Part shown: in pieces, positions 49,587 to 62,790 of the stretch
How the letters are laid out: each line of letters opens with the position of its first letter
Numbering within the stretch: the first letter of the stretch is position 1
From: Delphinus delphis
Taxonomy: Eukaryota > Chordata > Mammalia > Artiodactyla > Delphinidae
Direction: 5' to 3'
DNA: 64,000 bases
Assembly (NCBI RefSeq): GCF_949987515.2
Contig: NC_082688.1
Span: forward strand, 108,107,893 to 108,171,892
Made by a program: the position numbers and the translations under genes
Notes under the pieces: generated by a model
The model's database searches: none
Seen by the model: the letters and a program-made list of their open reading frames with translations, nothing else
What the model was told of the DNA's origin: nothing

Positions 49587-50044
49587 GTTTAATTTATGTA
49601 CTTAAAAAATAAATCTTAATTCCAGGACTATAACAGACAACAAGGCTAAAGTGACCGTTGGACTCTGTAATTATTAAGATTTTTATCCTGAATGCCGGTG
49701 TGTGTGCATGCGTGTGTGTGTGCATGAGTGTGTGTAATTCCCACAATGTTTGATGACTACTTAGCTCTTCCTTGAATTGTAAACATGTAGAATAAGGAAA
49801 TAAAATTTGTTTTATTCATTGTATCATAAGCTTGCTGATTATCTTATTTTATAAACAGACTTGACGTAAGATATTGGGGTTTAGTAACAAACTTTAGCTA
49901 AAGCCAAATGTCAGAGCTGGGCGGGGGCATGGGGTCACCCTGTTTTTGGTAAGGTCTTTCTTACTAGTCTCGCAAAGCAGGCACATGTAAAGTACAGAGG
50001 GGCAGCTGTGTGTGTATAAATGCACAGGGAGTGGTCCCTACTTC

Positions 50045-50165
50045 ACCACATCCAACTCCTTAAAAACAGGAACCATGTGATGTTTTTCTTTGTTCTTCTC
50101 TCAGTAATCAACACAGTATCTTGAAGATAGTGCTTAGTCAATAAATGTTTGACTTGAATTGACAT
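50045..50165 (+). mobile_element. L2/MIR-type 3' end in HPGD intron 3
   Basis: 'CTCCTTAAAAACAGGAACCA', 'TAGTGCTTAGTCAATAAATG' is the conserved 3' end shared by L2 and related old elements. Confidence 0.6.
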
Positions 50166-50443
50166 TCTCATGAGTAATGACTTAACTGTAATAACTTGAT
50201 AGGAGTAATGAGAATTACCCTAACTCACAAGAAAGCTGAATCTGTGAGTACCACTTTGATAAGGTACAAGCTTGACAGATGCCTAAAATCCTTTGACCCA
50301 GAACAAAAGGTACTATTTTAAAGTACAAACACTCTCCTTCCAGTTCTTTCTAAAATTTGTCTCAAGTGTTCCTGGATATCATTATAGTTCAAAATAACTT
50401 TAAAACCTATTTGTCAAGTGTCCCTCAAAATCTTTCTGGTGGG

Positions 50444-50476
<33 letters not shown>

Positions 50477-50485
50477 TGTGTGTGT

Positions 50486-50520
<35 letters not shown>
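50444..50520 (+). repeat. (TG)n microsatellite, HPGD intron 3
   Basis: About 75 bp of TG dinucleotides with two TATG interruptions; probably length-variable between individuals. Confidence 0.97.
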
Positions 50521-50521
<1 letters not shown>

Positions 50522-50766
50522 AGAGACATGACAACTGCTGTTCCTGAGTTGAGATAATTCTATGATTTTCTTCTACTTTAGGCTAATAATGTAGTGAAAT
50601 AAAATGAAACATTTTCATACTGTGAACCATACTTACATCTCTTGGCTAAATCTTACTTTGTCATGGTATATCCATGTCTAAGATACCATTGCATTTGCTT
50701 AGTTAATACCTAATTTAATTTTATATTTGTCTCTCTCTGTTATAAATGATAAGAGCTTATAATTTT

Positions 50767-51086
50767 TTTTTTTTTTTAAAGAAGATGTTGGGGGTAGGAG
50801 CTTATTAATTAATTAATTTATTTTTGCTGTGTTGGGTCTTCGTCTCTGCGCGAGGGCCCTCTCCAGTTGTGGCAAGCGGGGGCCACTCTTCATTGCGGTG
50901 CGCGGGCCTCTCACCGCTGCGGCCTCTCTCGCTGCGGAGCACAGGCTCCAGACGCACAGGCTCAGTAGTTGTGGCCCACGGGCCCAGCTGCTCCACGGCA
51001 CGTGGGATCCCCCCAGACCAGGGCTCGAACCCCTGTCCCCTGCATTGGCAGGCAGACTCTCAACCGCTGCGCCACCAGGGAAGCCC
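50767..51086 (-). mobile_element. CHR-type SINE with extra 3' tail, in HPGD intron 3
   Basis: Antisense to HPGD. It starts with a T run, then AAGATGTTGGGGGTAGGAG (50782-50800, the complement of the extra tail of the 31.3-kb copy), then the whole element. Flanked by TAATTTT at 50760-50766 and 51087-51093. It carries no obvious strong splice sites in the sense of the gene. Confidence 0.95.
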
Positions 51087-51093
51087 TAATTTT

Positions 51094-53514
51094 CTTTTCT
51101 TAAAATATTTCTATTTGGTTTGTCTGTCAGCTATTCCTTTGCTTACTTCTATCTCCTTGATCTGTCCGTTTCTGAATAGCATGTAGTCATATCTCAAATG
51201 ACAAATGTCAACTTGCCTACCTCTTTCAGTCATTCTGTCAGTGTGAATTCTACATAAGTGGCTGGTGATTATAATTTACTGATCTTTGATTTTTTAAAGT
51301 TGTAGCCCCATTTGCAACCTGTGATTTTTGATTTGTTTTATATTTCCAGAAATAATATTGGTACCTTATGTTTTCTTTTGATTCACATTTACCTAGGCGT
51401 ATCTTTTTCTATTTCTTTATTTTGAAAATGAAAGTAACCTTTTATGTGAATTTTGTCTCTTGCTAACAGTATAATGTGAGATCTTAGTTTTCAAATCACA
51501 TCTAGAAACAAATGCTTTTTATATTTGTGAATTTAAGTCACTCATATTTATTTTTACTCTTCTATTAGGACTTATTCCTTCCACTTTAGTTCATGCTTTA
51601 TGTTCACTAAATTTTCTTTCTGTTTATGTTCTTTTTCCATTCTTGTCTTAAATTCCATTGGATCACTTTAATTTTCTTCAGCTGGTAAGAAAACCATACA
51701 TTTTATATGCAATCTTTGGTGGTTACCCCTGACTTATTATGAACCATACTTCATTACATCCTTTGGTTGCCAGATTTAAAATAATTTTTTTTGGAATATG
51801 CAACCAATTGGAAACTGCAGGAATTTTTAAAACATGTTTTTATAAACTTATGCCCGTCTCCAAAACCACATAAAGTGACAAGACTTTTTTTTTAATCAAG
51901 CTATGCTAATGAAAAAGCACAAATCACACAGCAGCTCTCTCCCTAGAACATCGCTACTATTTGTAGTTTCATCAGTAAAACTACAGATATTTTATAGATA
52001 GAGGTTCCTAGGGTATAAAGTTCCTATATTCAGTGTATTCATAATGGGCACCTACTGTGCCTTTCTTCTGAGAAATCAGCTGTCAGAAAACATGTGCAGT
52101 GATTAGAGTTAATATAATGAAACATGAAAATAGTGAAGAGATTGTCTCAGAGGTAATAGGATTCGAATTATCTATCTTCATCCAGCAGACAGGGCATGTT
52201 TGCTTTAATATAATAAATATACAGGTGAATTAACACCTGCTCCAATGTGGAAAGTTCCTGCATTATATGCAAATAGAAAATTCTGCAAGACGGGAATTTT
52301 ATTTGCCCTGTTTGGTTACAACTCACTCTCCTGGAGCTGGCCTTTATTTTTCTTTGAACTCTGCTGACAAAGGCCACTCCTTAGCTTAACTCCAGGGACT
52401 GATGACATTTATTTAATATTACATAAAAAGAACAAGCTATAACCTTTGTTACCCATATATAACTTAAAAACAAATTACTTCCCCTCCTACTTACAACACC
52501 CATTGCAAAAGTAGATTAGAGTCTGACCAATCATTATCCTTATAACTTGATTATCTCTGTTAGTATAATGCAAATATTTGTGTGTGGTTTGTATAATAAT
52601 TTTTTTCAACTCTGCTCTGGATGTAATTTACCTCCTTGTACAATTCCCTGTGTGGTCTTTTGCATATTTTTCCATGTTCTTGTCCATGTCAGAGAGTAAC
52701 GGCTTAAAGGACCTCACCATGTATCTTTCCCTCTTCTGAAATTTTATACAACATAGTTTGTACCATCCTTATAAGGCATGTCAGTTTTTAAATTTTATTA
52801 GAATTATTTCTATACATGTATAACTTATGCTACTCTACTGTAAGTTCTCTGAAGGCAGAAAATTGTTGTTTTGCATACACAGATGTTCAATTAAAGTGTA
52901 TTAGAAAAATAAACTGCTATTCTATGATATTTTGCATACGTGGATATTCATTTTTGTGTTTCAGTACAATGTTTGGATGGTTTCCTAACACATCAGTGTT
53001 GCAAACAGTGTACGACAAACAGTATATATGTCCTTCCACTTTTACTCCTTAGCAAATTTGCCCTTTCTTTATTCTCCAGCCAGCAGCTCCCACCGCTCTT
53101 CCCACACAAGAGATACAGTAAACCTCTTCCCAGTCTTTTGTTTCCACTAGGCTCCTCTGTGTGTCAGCCACAGCTGCCTTATTTATAGCTGCTCAGGCTC
53201 ACAGGGAATGTTCAGGAAAGAATGAGTCTTTGTATAACTCTCAAGGGTTGGTCTGGCCATTGGGCAGAGGTAGACTTAACTCTGAATATTGATAAGACCA
53301 TTTGGTAATGTATTTATTTTACTTTTTGAAGCTTTAATAAACCTAAATAATTCATTCCCACTCAGATGGGACTTCCAACCTAATTTGGACATATGACTAA
53401 CTTATATTGACGCCTTTAGTATATTCAAATAAAAATTAAACAAAATAGATGGCTATTGTTGGGGATTTTAAAAAAGATTTGTTTCAGACCTGAATTTAAA
53501 ATTCATGAACTTTT
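51094..53514 (+). other. HPGD intron 3, middle
   Basis: T-rich on the + strand at 51,240-51,720 and possibly an ancient antisense LINE. A worn L2-like 3' end lies at about 52,840-52,900. No exon candidate. Confidence 0.45.
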
Positions 53515-53660
53515 ATTTCATGTCTCTGATCTTGAATTTCCCAGTTTGTGAAAGGATGAAGGTAATCCTCTTACCTCTAAGGTTGGTTAAGCGTCACTAA
53601 TCCATAATTTGTATGAAGCATCCAGCACGGTGCTACTACATAGCAGTCACTCAAAAAATT
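53515..53660 (+). mobile_element. MIR SINE in HPGD intron 3
   Basis: 'CCAGTTTGTGAAAGGATGAA', 'ATCCTCTTACCTCTAAGGTT', 'CATCCAGCACGGTGCTACTA' match a worn sense MIR. Confidence 0.65.
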
Positions 53661-56600
53661 GCATTTCTCGTCCAGAGACTAAAAACCTACATTTTCTTCA
53701 TTCGCACTATCTCATTTCTAAACGAGGTGGGTCCCTCTGCTCTATACTGTCTCTAATGAAGAGTTGAGGAAATGGATAGAAACAGTGTTGTCAAGTGTAC
53801 TCCTTTTTCTAGGCTCCCAGGGGTGTTGATTACACCTTAAATTAGTAACTACTTTCTGTTATTGCTACTCTGCCATATCTAAAGATCCCATTGAAATGTT
53901 ATAGTTAGGGAAAGCTTGCTAAATTTTATAAGCAGCTTCTGCGAGGGGGAAGACAATCATATCTACCCCCTAAATACGCAGAAATTTTAAAAGATTGAAC
54001 ATGGAAGAATAAAAGATGAGAAAAGGTTTCAGGAAAAAAATGATCATCTATATTAGTATCCCTTGAGAACTGGCTGGAGAAAAAACAAGAAACCTGAAAG
54101 GCAGAGTTTCATGATTTAGATGACAGAATCTTTTAAAAAATTGCTTTAATTACAGTGTAGCACAAGAATCATAAATAAACTAAAAGCAACTGCAGACTGG
54201 AGGGAAATTAAATAAAGGAAATGACAGATTAGGAAAATTCCGTAGTGAATACACACACACATACACACAAATGTTACAGAAGCATATATACATATATGTG
54301 TGTATAATAGGAAGACATTATGCCTAATAAGAGGAGTTAAACAAGTTCATTTATCCATTTATCTGTATTACTAGAGAATTATTTCCAGGATAGAGGAATT
54401 TATGAGAGTGGTTTTAAGTTATAGAATGCTTTAACTTGTTAAAAAAAAAGTATGTTAACATTTGGAATACTATACAATTTCAGTATTACATATAAAAATT
54501 GTCTCTTCGTAACTAAAAATGTTGAGTAAGCGTGTGTTAATTATATCACTTTGTCAATAACTGAATTTTCATTTATCCTCACTAAGTAAAAGTAGACTTT
54601 GGATTTTCCTCTTTTTTTGTTTGAGAGTCAAATACAAAATTTTAATACCTTTACAAAATGGACTAAAATAATGCTATAGATTCCAGCTTTTTTTGTATCT
54701 GTAGCAAGAACATATCTGTAATTTTTGTTTTCTTTTTTCCCCTGGATATTACAATGGCCCAATCTATACAATGTATAAGCATTGCCAAAAGGCCACAAAT
54801 ATATTTAGGAAACATTTTTATTCTGCGTTTTTCTAACAATTCCATTAATATATGATCTGGGATATGGAAGAGGTTGTCAAAGTAAAGGAAAAGAGGTGAA
54901 AATTTCTTACATGTACAGCTAAAACCTTAGGCTTTGTCTTGCAGGTTTATCCTAAGAAGCCTTTTATTTGAAAAGTTACTCAGTTCTTAACCTGATAATG
55001 GATGGCAAGATAATCCTTTGCCTTCTCCATCAAAAACCAGGAAATAAATCTGGCTTTTAAAAAAAATTAAAAACATTCCCAAATTTTCTATCTGGCTGCA
55101 TCTTGTAGATGTTGAAAACACAAAAGCAGGTGTCAGCAAAGCTGTAAATACCTGAGAATAAAAGCGTAGCGCCAATACACATAAACAGAAATTCTGTTCA
55201 GACATGCTGGAGACTTGGGCAGAAACACACAGAATCTAACTGACTTCAGTAATTTCAGCCATCTACATTCTTTTCCTTCTTATATAAGCCATTAATGTTT
55301 TGTTTTTCCTTTTTAAAGGGAATCATGTGCAGGTTTTACTCATTCTCCCTAAGCCTACTTAATATCAAACTGATGCATGGCTTAAGTGAATAGAATCTTC
55401 AGCTTACATTTTTTTGTGCTAGAACTACTGTTAGGTAGAGAGGCAACTCTGGATCCTTGTCAAAAAGACTCCAAAAGACTTTTTAAAATAAAAAGAAGGT
55501 AACCACCAATATATACCCTGAGGTTCAGACTCGTTATCTCATTATCTGTTGTATCATTTTCTTTGCAGTGCTATAAAGAATGAGAGACATAGGAATTAAG
55601 ATGTCAAAAGCAAATTTTCACCTTTCAAAAGTCTGAGTTGGAAGGGAGAGGAGTTCTTAAATCTAAAAGGGAATGCAAGGTTTCAAATATGTTTCATGTC
55701 ACAAGTTGATTTTGACAGTGGTTAATTCTTAAATGTTAGGATAAAACCCAAAAGGTGCCTATACATGGATGTGAGTAGCAAAGCAGGGTAAGCTTTCAAA
55801 AGGACAGCTGCAGGAGTGATGAACAAAATTAAGTGATTTCATTACTGAAGACCATATGTCCAAGGAACAGAAATGCCTTTTGCTCAAACTGGGTACAACG
55901 GCTATGTGATCTCATACGACACAGAGTTCAGGATGGCTTGACGCTGCAGCTCCCAGATCTCATTCCCGTCTGCCAGCCACCATGGTGGTTTCCTCTTAAA
56001 GATGCTATCAATATAACTTCATTCCAGCCATCGCCCCCATATGAAGCAATGAGAAAGGAGTAACGCAATCATTTCTTCCTGGTTTTCTTAAGAGCGATGA
56101 CAATTTTCTCCACAGAGTCCTCTTCCATCACCCTCCCCAGCCCAGACCCCACCTCCAGTGGACTGCTTCTCAGGTCTCGCCAGAAATGGTCACATTTGGC
56201 TCCTAAACCAGTCACGGGCAAGGGGAATGGGATTTCTGTGATTGAAATAGGTTAATCACTGTCTGCACTAAAACAGGGGAGATCACCTTCCTCTATATTA
56301 CATGCAGAAGAAGTAGACACGAATGCAAAATAGAAGGAGGAAATGAAAACTGTGTAGGAAATCAAGGGTATCCACTATTACATATTCCAAGATCCAAGAG
56401 AATGAAACAGAGCAGATGGATGTAGAATAGTTGGACAAGAGAACCATGTGCTAAGAAGGGTGAATACATTTTGTATCCAGTATTTAGAAAAGAAAAAGAA
56501 TGTACAGAATTCTTGAAGATGCTGAGGATTAGTGAAAGTAACAAGACACTTGGAATATAACCTTTATCATAAAATCTCAGATCAGGCAACTAAGTGAAGT

Positions 56601-56863
56601 TTTGCAGAGATGTGATGAGCTCTACAAGTTTAGGCAAATAAAAGAGAATTCAGTCAGTGCGTTTGAAAAAAACACAGCCACTTCGAAACCTTTCATTGAT
56701 AACATGTGCAGGAGTCTCCCTCGGTATCTGGGATAGCAATAAAAACTGTGGTGTGTGACCATATGATAAAGTATGATAAAGTATAATAGCTCTTTATCAG
56801 AGCTATACTCTTTAATAGAGTATAATAGCTCTGTTGCTTTTCCCATTTCTGCCCCTGGACTAG
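53661..56863 (+). other. HPGD intron 3, end
   Basis: AT-rich unassigned sequence with a short CA tract at about 54,251-54,268. The last 100 bp before exon 4 contain overlapping direct and inverted repeats. Confidence 0.5.
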
Positions 56864-56960
56864 GTTTCTGTCATCAGTGGAACCTACCTGGGTTTGGATT
56901 ACATGAGCAAGCAAAATGGAGGTGAAGGTGGCATCATTATTAATATGTCCTCTTTAGCAG
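56864..56960 (+). CDS. HPGD: HPGD exon 4, codons 109-140 and first base of 141; last exon visible
   Basis: This exon follows a 7.8-kb intron. Its acceptor tract ends in GGACTAG and its donor is GTAAGG. It begins VSVISGTYLGLDYMSKQNGG and ends INMSSLA plus one base of Gly141. Ser138 of NMSSLAG is the catalytic serine that positions the substrate hydroxyl. As far as I recall, the exon matches human at every residue. The Tyr151-x-x-x-Lys155 pair belongs to exon 5. I looked for that exon in the remaining 7 kb and did not find it, so the gene is cut by the window edge. The reading frame up to this point is intact. Confidence 0.96.
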
Positions 56961-57387
56961 GTAAGGACAATTATCATGTTAATAATGATTTCTTACTGGT
57001 AATTGGGACCACAAAAGTAACTCTTCAAAGTGTATTTATTATTAACTCAGGTTTGAAATTGAAACTTGGTTTACTTTTTTTTTTTTACTGGTTCTATGGA
57101 ATTTTCTGTTATATGATATCAGAAGTTCAAACTCTAAGTTTATTCCTATTATCTTAAATTGTGACTTTATCTTTCTGCAGTACTATTTAAAAAAAATGTA
57201 TAGATATTTTCCTAGAGTTGCTATTTGTCAAAGGTTACCGTGAGATTCCTAAGCAGTAAAACATGTAAAAGCACCTTTGATAAGACTAAAAAGGACTAAA
57301 ACAAAGTTAAGGTATCTCTAGTCCTGTGTGATTTTAGTAAGCATGCCTAATTTTTCAATACGGCATATATAGTTAGTTGGGATATAC

Positions 57388-57873
57388 TGCAGGGGAAGCC
57401 AGACTTGATCTCTACTTTCTCAGCCTCTCTGGCCCAGCCTGAGAATGAAATTGACATAAGATGGATCAACAAGGGCAAAGCGTACAGGTTTTCACACGTC
57501 CATGAGAGTCCCCACAGGAAAATGAAGACCCAAAGAAATGGCAAGGCCTCGCTGTTTATAAACTAGGTTGAACAAAGCAAGGCAACTGTGGGAAAGTAAC
57601 TAAAATATATGGGGAGACTAAAGAAAGATAAAGTTATTTTAACAACGTCTGTACAGATGTCTCTTGGCCTTGACTCCTATCTCCAGCGATAAGGTTTCTT
57701 TTCTCCTGGTACCGGGACAGCATCTTTTACATGGGATTCTGTGTCCTGCTTTCAGGAAGAAAAGGGAGATTAAAGTGCTCCTTTGCATCTGCTGTTTTAC
57801 AAGTGCCTTTAGCTCAAATTCACCCTTATGCCCATGTGACATACTTTGGGGTGGCATATTCCACCTCCCTTCA
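57388..57873 (-). mobile_element. ERV solo LTR, family A copy 5, in HPGD intron 4
   Basis: Starts TGCAGGGGAAG and ends CCTCCCTTCA. It shares 'CACCCTTATGCC' and 'TTTGGGGTGGCATATTCCAC' with copies 1 and 2. It begins 428 bp after exon 4. Confidence 0.8.
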
Positions 57874-57894
57874 GTGCTAAACTGCAATAATAAA

Positions 57895-58215
57895 TAGACC
57901 CAAAGGTGTAATGGTTTAAACATAGCGTAAGCTTATTCCTCACTCATATATCAGCCCAGGGCAAGGGAACCTCTTCTGTACGCAGTCTTTTGGGAAACCA
58001 GGCTGGCAGAAGCTCTTCAGTGTGGAGCTTCCAGGGTTATGCTGGCACTGGGGGACTCCTTTCTCTCCTACAGAAAGAGCAAGAGAACCCTGAGGAGGTG
58101 TGGCTCCTCTTCTAAATCCCAGCCCTGCAATGGCAAACCTCACTCTGTTCACATTCCTATAGGCTTTGACCTCATGGCTCACCTGACGACAGGGAGTCTG
58201 GGAAATGTAGTCTAG
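57895..58215 (-). mobile_element. Old interspersed repeat, class not assigned, HPGD intron 4
   Basis: 'GTCTGGGAAATGTAGTCTAG' and 'CATTCCTATAGGCTTTGACC' are text I associate with a common old mammalian repeat whose name I cannot give. It abuts the family A LTR. Confidence 0.5.
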
Positions 58216-59389
58216 CTGTGTGTCTAAGGGTGGATGTCAGAGGAGAGCTGATCATCCTTGCCACAAAGGGCAATCCAAAATGTGTTTTATTCGGGGCAGT
58301 GTGATTTACAATCAGCTGATGTTATCTTACTCAGTATTAGCTATAAACCTTTGGCAGGAACTTTTGGAGCAGAAAGCCTTTACTTTGAAAATTCTAGGAA
58401 AAAATCATTAATGGGTCTTGAATAGTTAAAGTGAAATCATGAAATTTTAGAACACTGACCAATATTGACAGCAAGTCTAAACTATTCGTGTCCAAAAAAC
58501 AGTGAGACTTTCTTCAGTCATTGGGTTGGTTTCAGTTATTGTGGTAATTGCAGAATCGGTGTTCCCCCACCCCCATCCTGTCCTCCACCTCCCGGCTGCA
58601 GTAGCACTGGGGGAGTCAGGTGACCACACTAGTGTCTGAGGCTCAGCGTTTTTCTCATTCCTCCAGGAATCATTGTCAGATGGTCTTTAAACCACTGTGA
58701 ACTTAGCACGAGTGGAAACTTAGACATCTCCCTCTTCAGAAGTTCTCAAAAATAAACCCGCATCTCATTTTCTGAGTTGCTTCAAGACAAAAATGCCATC
58801 CCTAGAGTTATTACAGCCCTGGTTCTATAAATTGTTCAGGGTAATCTGGTTATTTTTCCTAACATGTCATCTACTTATAAATTATAACATTTCAAGTCCA
58901 AGAGTACATTAAAAGATGAAAGCATGGGCAATACTTAAAAGAGATATTCAGCCCCAGAGAGGGCTGAAGTTTGGATTCTCAGAGGCTGGAACCCAAAAGG
59001 CAAATTGTCACGGCTAAATCTACACTATTTTGAAATGAAATCGTAAGAAAAATATATAAATGATTGGAGACTTAAGAAGAAATATTTAATAGTTTAATAC
59101 AAATGTACAAAAGAACCTAGGGTGGTGATTAAGACATAATTCCATGAATTCTCTCTTAAAGTTAAGGGGGCTAGTGACACTGGAGAACCATGAACATCAG
59201 AGACTCTTGACCTTGTATCATTGGAGGCACTGGTTTCAATCTCAGGAAAGAGAGAAGGCCTCGGGGTTGAATCAATATAGGACTCTCTGGGAGAGCCTCT
59301 GTACCGGAAGAGGCTTACTTGCCCCAAAGAGCATGAATAGAGAAATGCAGGGTAGTACTGCCTTTTATCCAATAAAAATATTTAAATAT

Positions 59390-59640
59390 ATAGTGACAAT
59401 TAACTTTCACTGAGCGCTCACCGTTTGCATGATACTCTTTTAAACACTGCGTATGTGTTCTCTCATTTAATACTCTCAACAGCAAAGTGAAGTAGATTCT
59501 ATAATCTTCATCTTGCAGATAAGGGAACCTAGCCTGGGGAGTGTAGGTTTCTTGCACAAGCTTACATGCAGGGAAGTGGGGGAGCTGCAGTTCTCATGCT
59601 AGCAGCCTGATACGTGATCCCCTACTCTTAACCACTTGAT
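59390..59640 (-). mobile_element. MIR SINE in HPGD intron 4
   Basis: 'TTTCACTGAGCGCTCACCGT', 'TCTCTCATTTAATACTCTCA', 'CTTGCAGATAAGGGAACC' match antisense MIR. Confidence 0.8.
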
Positions 59641-60189
59641 TTTCTCTCTCTTCTATCTATGAGTCTGTCAGTCTCTCTCTCTTTCTGTGTCTATCTTAGC
59701 CTAATTATAAAGAAAGGAAACTGAATTCCTGTAAATTGATTAAGCCAATGCGATGTGCTAGTATCTTCAGGCCTCCTGGGCGCTACTTGAATCTCAGGAC
59801 TGTTTATTAAACCTTCAGCGAAAGCTTAAGCTATTGCCCCATTTGACACACACAGAGTAAAGCCCTGGAACCATTTGGGGAGCTTACCAACATCACAAGT
59901 CAAAACATGCCATAGAGAAGAGTAATTTAGGGATTACAATTAGATGTCCACTTGGCTTTCTTGGCTAAGAGCTTGCTTTGTCACAGTACCCATCCTGGGT
60001 GTGAATTTTCCTCTTAACCTATCTCAGAGCCAGTACTGGGAACCCTGTGTAGATCCTTCTCTAATCGTGCAAATAAAACAATGAATGGATATAAATTCAA
60101 TAAGGAGACCACTTTGGCTTTGAATTACCTTTCTGACACTCTTACAGTCTAGTGAATAGCAGAACAGTCTAAAGTGGAGTAGTACTGAC

Positions 60190-60450
60190 ACATATACACT
60201 ACCAAATGCAAAATGCATGGCTAGTGGGAAGCAGCCGCATAGCACAGGGAGATCAGCTCAGTGCTTTGTGACCACCTAGAGGGGTGGGATAGGGAGGGTG
60301 GGAGGGAGACGCAGGAGGGAGGGGATATGGGGATATATGTATACTTATAGCTGATTCACTTTGTTATACAGCAGAAACTAACACAACATTGTAAAGCAAT
60401 TATACTCCAATAAAGTTACTTTTTAAAAAAACAAAGAAACAAACAAACAA
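60190..60450 (+). mobile_element. Young L1 3' end in HPGD intron 4
   Basis: 'GCATAGCACAGGGAGATCAG', a long G-rich tract (60280-60336), 'TATACAGCAGAAACTAACAC', 'CTCCAATAAAGTTAC' and an A-rich end. It lies in the sense of HPGD and contains AATAAA, so it could act as a cryptic polyadenylation site. Confidence 0.93.
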
Positions 60451-62164
60451 AAAAAGCAAAGTGGTTCTCCCTCTGATATTCCTCCCAACAGGCAGGGTAA
60501 CTCTGTTGATCATGGTTCAGTAGTTCGTCTCTGTCCATTATACTTGATTGGGTACCTTCATAATGCCCGTCCTCCATACTTGTGGCATCTACACCATTTC
60601 CTTGTTGCCTCTGGCCAATCCAGACAGCCCCTGCTACCCCTCCTCTGACCCTGGGCTTTGTCACTGAGGTGTCCTCATCTCAGAAAGGGTATTAAAATGT
60701 ATTGTCTTGAATTTTATCCACTCACCAAGAGCTTCTGTTCTTCCCATAATGAGATCAGTTTGATAAAAATACAGGATTTTGTAATAGTAGCAGAAGATAA
60801 ATATAGACGTCTCACATCCTCATACTTTCCTCAGAAATAATATCAACAATTTTGTTCCCTTGAAGTTGGAGCATGTCGGCAGAGGTCAGATGACCAAAAA
60901 CGTCTTTGAGGGGTTACTGGAGTCAAAGTAATTCTTTTTTTTTTTTTTTTGACTCCTCAGCTTATATGAAGTATAATTGACAAATTTGTAGGAAGAGAGT
61001 TCTAATGCTTGCTTCCTCTGTGTTTTCCAAATATTCCTTCCTTACAGACTTTCCCTCTTTTCCCCCTACTGCTCACTCTGTTGAAGGAATGGTGGGTAAT
61101 ATTCAACCCAACCAGAGTCCATCCCATGATCTCTTGCACAGATCCAGTGGAATCATTTAGTGTCATAGTAAAACCTCAAGTTGACACACTGGTTTCGGCA
61201 GAGAAGTTAATGAGTAACGACCGCTGACGCAGACCGAGTATCAGATGCAATTAATAAGTTTAACAAACAGAGGAGTAGTTACAGGGGAGAGTGATTCCTC
61301 GGTGTATTGAGGGAAGGGTGTGCTTGTCCCTGGAAGCCCTGGAAGTTGTTCCAACCTCTGTTAACCACATAGATTCTTCTGTACAAGTTTTTGTCTATAA
61401 ATACAATATATAAACCTGCACTCATTTTACCACATCCATCCTTAACTGTCAAACAAGAAAAAGTTGAACAAGAGAGAAGAGTGAAGTCTGGTTTAAAGCA
61501 GATAGACAGCTCTGCTCCCATGAGGCATCCCATAGGAGTCGAGTATGCTGCTTCTATACATAGTGGGAAAGGAAGAGTAGTCATCACAGGAAGAGTCTGC
61601 CCACCAACCCTGCTCCCACCTGCTCAGCTACTGAGGTCTTGGTGTTTGCTATGCCTCAAAAATAAGTCACTCAGTAGCATTTGGTGAGTGACACCACGAA
61701 GGTCGTATCTGCTCTGAATTGAAAACATTAGAGTCCCAAGAAAATACCTGAAAATCTTAGAACTTGTTTAGCATGTCTTAAACCCAGCCCAGTGACATAC
61801 TCACTTGAGCTCTAAGTTGTATCGACAACTATGTAATTACTTTGTGTTACAGTAGAAGAGCTCAAGTTACCACTTTAAATAACACATTCAAGTTAACCAA
61901 ACGTGTTAAACATGGACAGAAGGGAAGTGGGGCTATGAAAGTAACTGGCAAAGTTTCTACCCCAAGAGCTATACGTGTTTCGTCAACATGGCAGCACCAG
62001 TTAGCGGGGCACAGGTGTAACAGAAGCACGATGAGAGGAGGTACAAGGCTTTAGAGCTCACACGGCCTGAAGAGCAGCTGGACTGGAATGTCACAGCAGA
62101 CCAGAAATTTCAGGTAATCACGTGGTACAACCCTCTGCAACTATTTTTGCTTTAAAGAAGAGGG
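60451..62164 (+). other. HPGD intron 4, unassigned part
   Basis: Contains a T run at about 60,936-60,950. No exon matching HPGD codons 141 onward was seen. Confidence 0.5.
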
Positions 62165-62345
62165 AGTAACATATTTAGCAAGTGCCAAGTTCCAGGCACT
62201 GTGATGAACTATTGGCTCTGTGATATCACATTGAACTTTTACAAATCCCTACAATAGAAGTCTGTTTAATTCTCTCCAATTTATAGTGGAACCACTCATC
62301 TCAAACAAGCTGCGTAACATGGGAAAGGTGGTGACGATTAGCAGT
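62165..62345 (-). mobile_element. MIR-like SINE in HPGD intron 4
   Basis: 'AAGTGCCAAGTTCCAGGCAC' and 'AAATCCCTACAATAGAAGTC' fit a worn antisense MIR. Confidence 0.6.
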
Positions 62346-62674
62346 CGTAATAAAAGCAATTGTATGTTGCTCTATTTTAGTGTATATCGTACAATGGCTG
62401 AGTCTGCATTATTTGGATCTTAACTGGTCAGATGTCAACGGCTATGAGTACGTGGGCCACCTCCCTCGCTTAGTACCAGCGAAAGTCTTTGTGGTGTCCG
62501 TTTTGCTGTCCTATGGCTTAAAATTATTAAGAAGACACATACTAAAAGGAATCAGTAGGAAAGGCTAAATATTTATAAATTGGCCTTTTGAGGAATGGAT
62601 AAAAGATGTAGGGGTTCCTAGCCATAAAGACTATTAAGAAAATGAATAGTCTTCTAGAATTCAACATGAGAGAC

Positions 62675-62790
62675 ATTACCTACGGGCTCTGTTTAGAGGC
62701 AGATTCTTCTGACTCAGTACGTCTGGGGTGGATCCCGCAATTCTGATGCTGATCCTTGACCCACACTTTGAGGAACCAGCCTCTAGTTTG
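62675..62790 (+). mobile_element. hAT-type DNA transposon fragment (MER-like), HPGD intron 4
   Basis: 'CTCAGTACGTCTGGGGTGGA' and 'CTGATGCTGATCCTTGACCC', 'CACACTTTGAGGAACCAG' resemble the element in intron 2. Confidence 0.65.
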
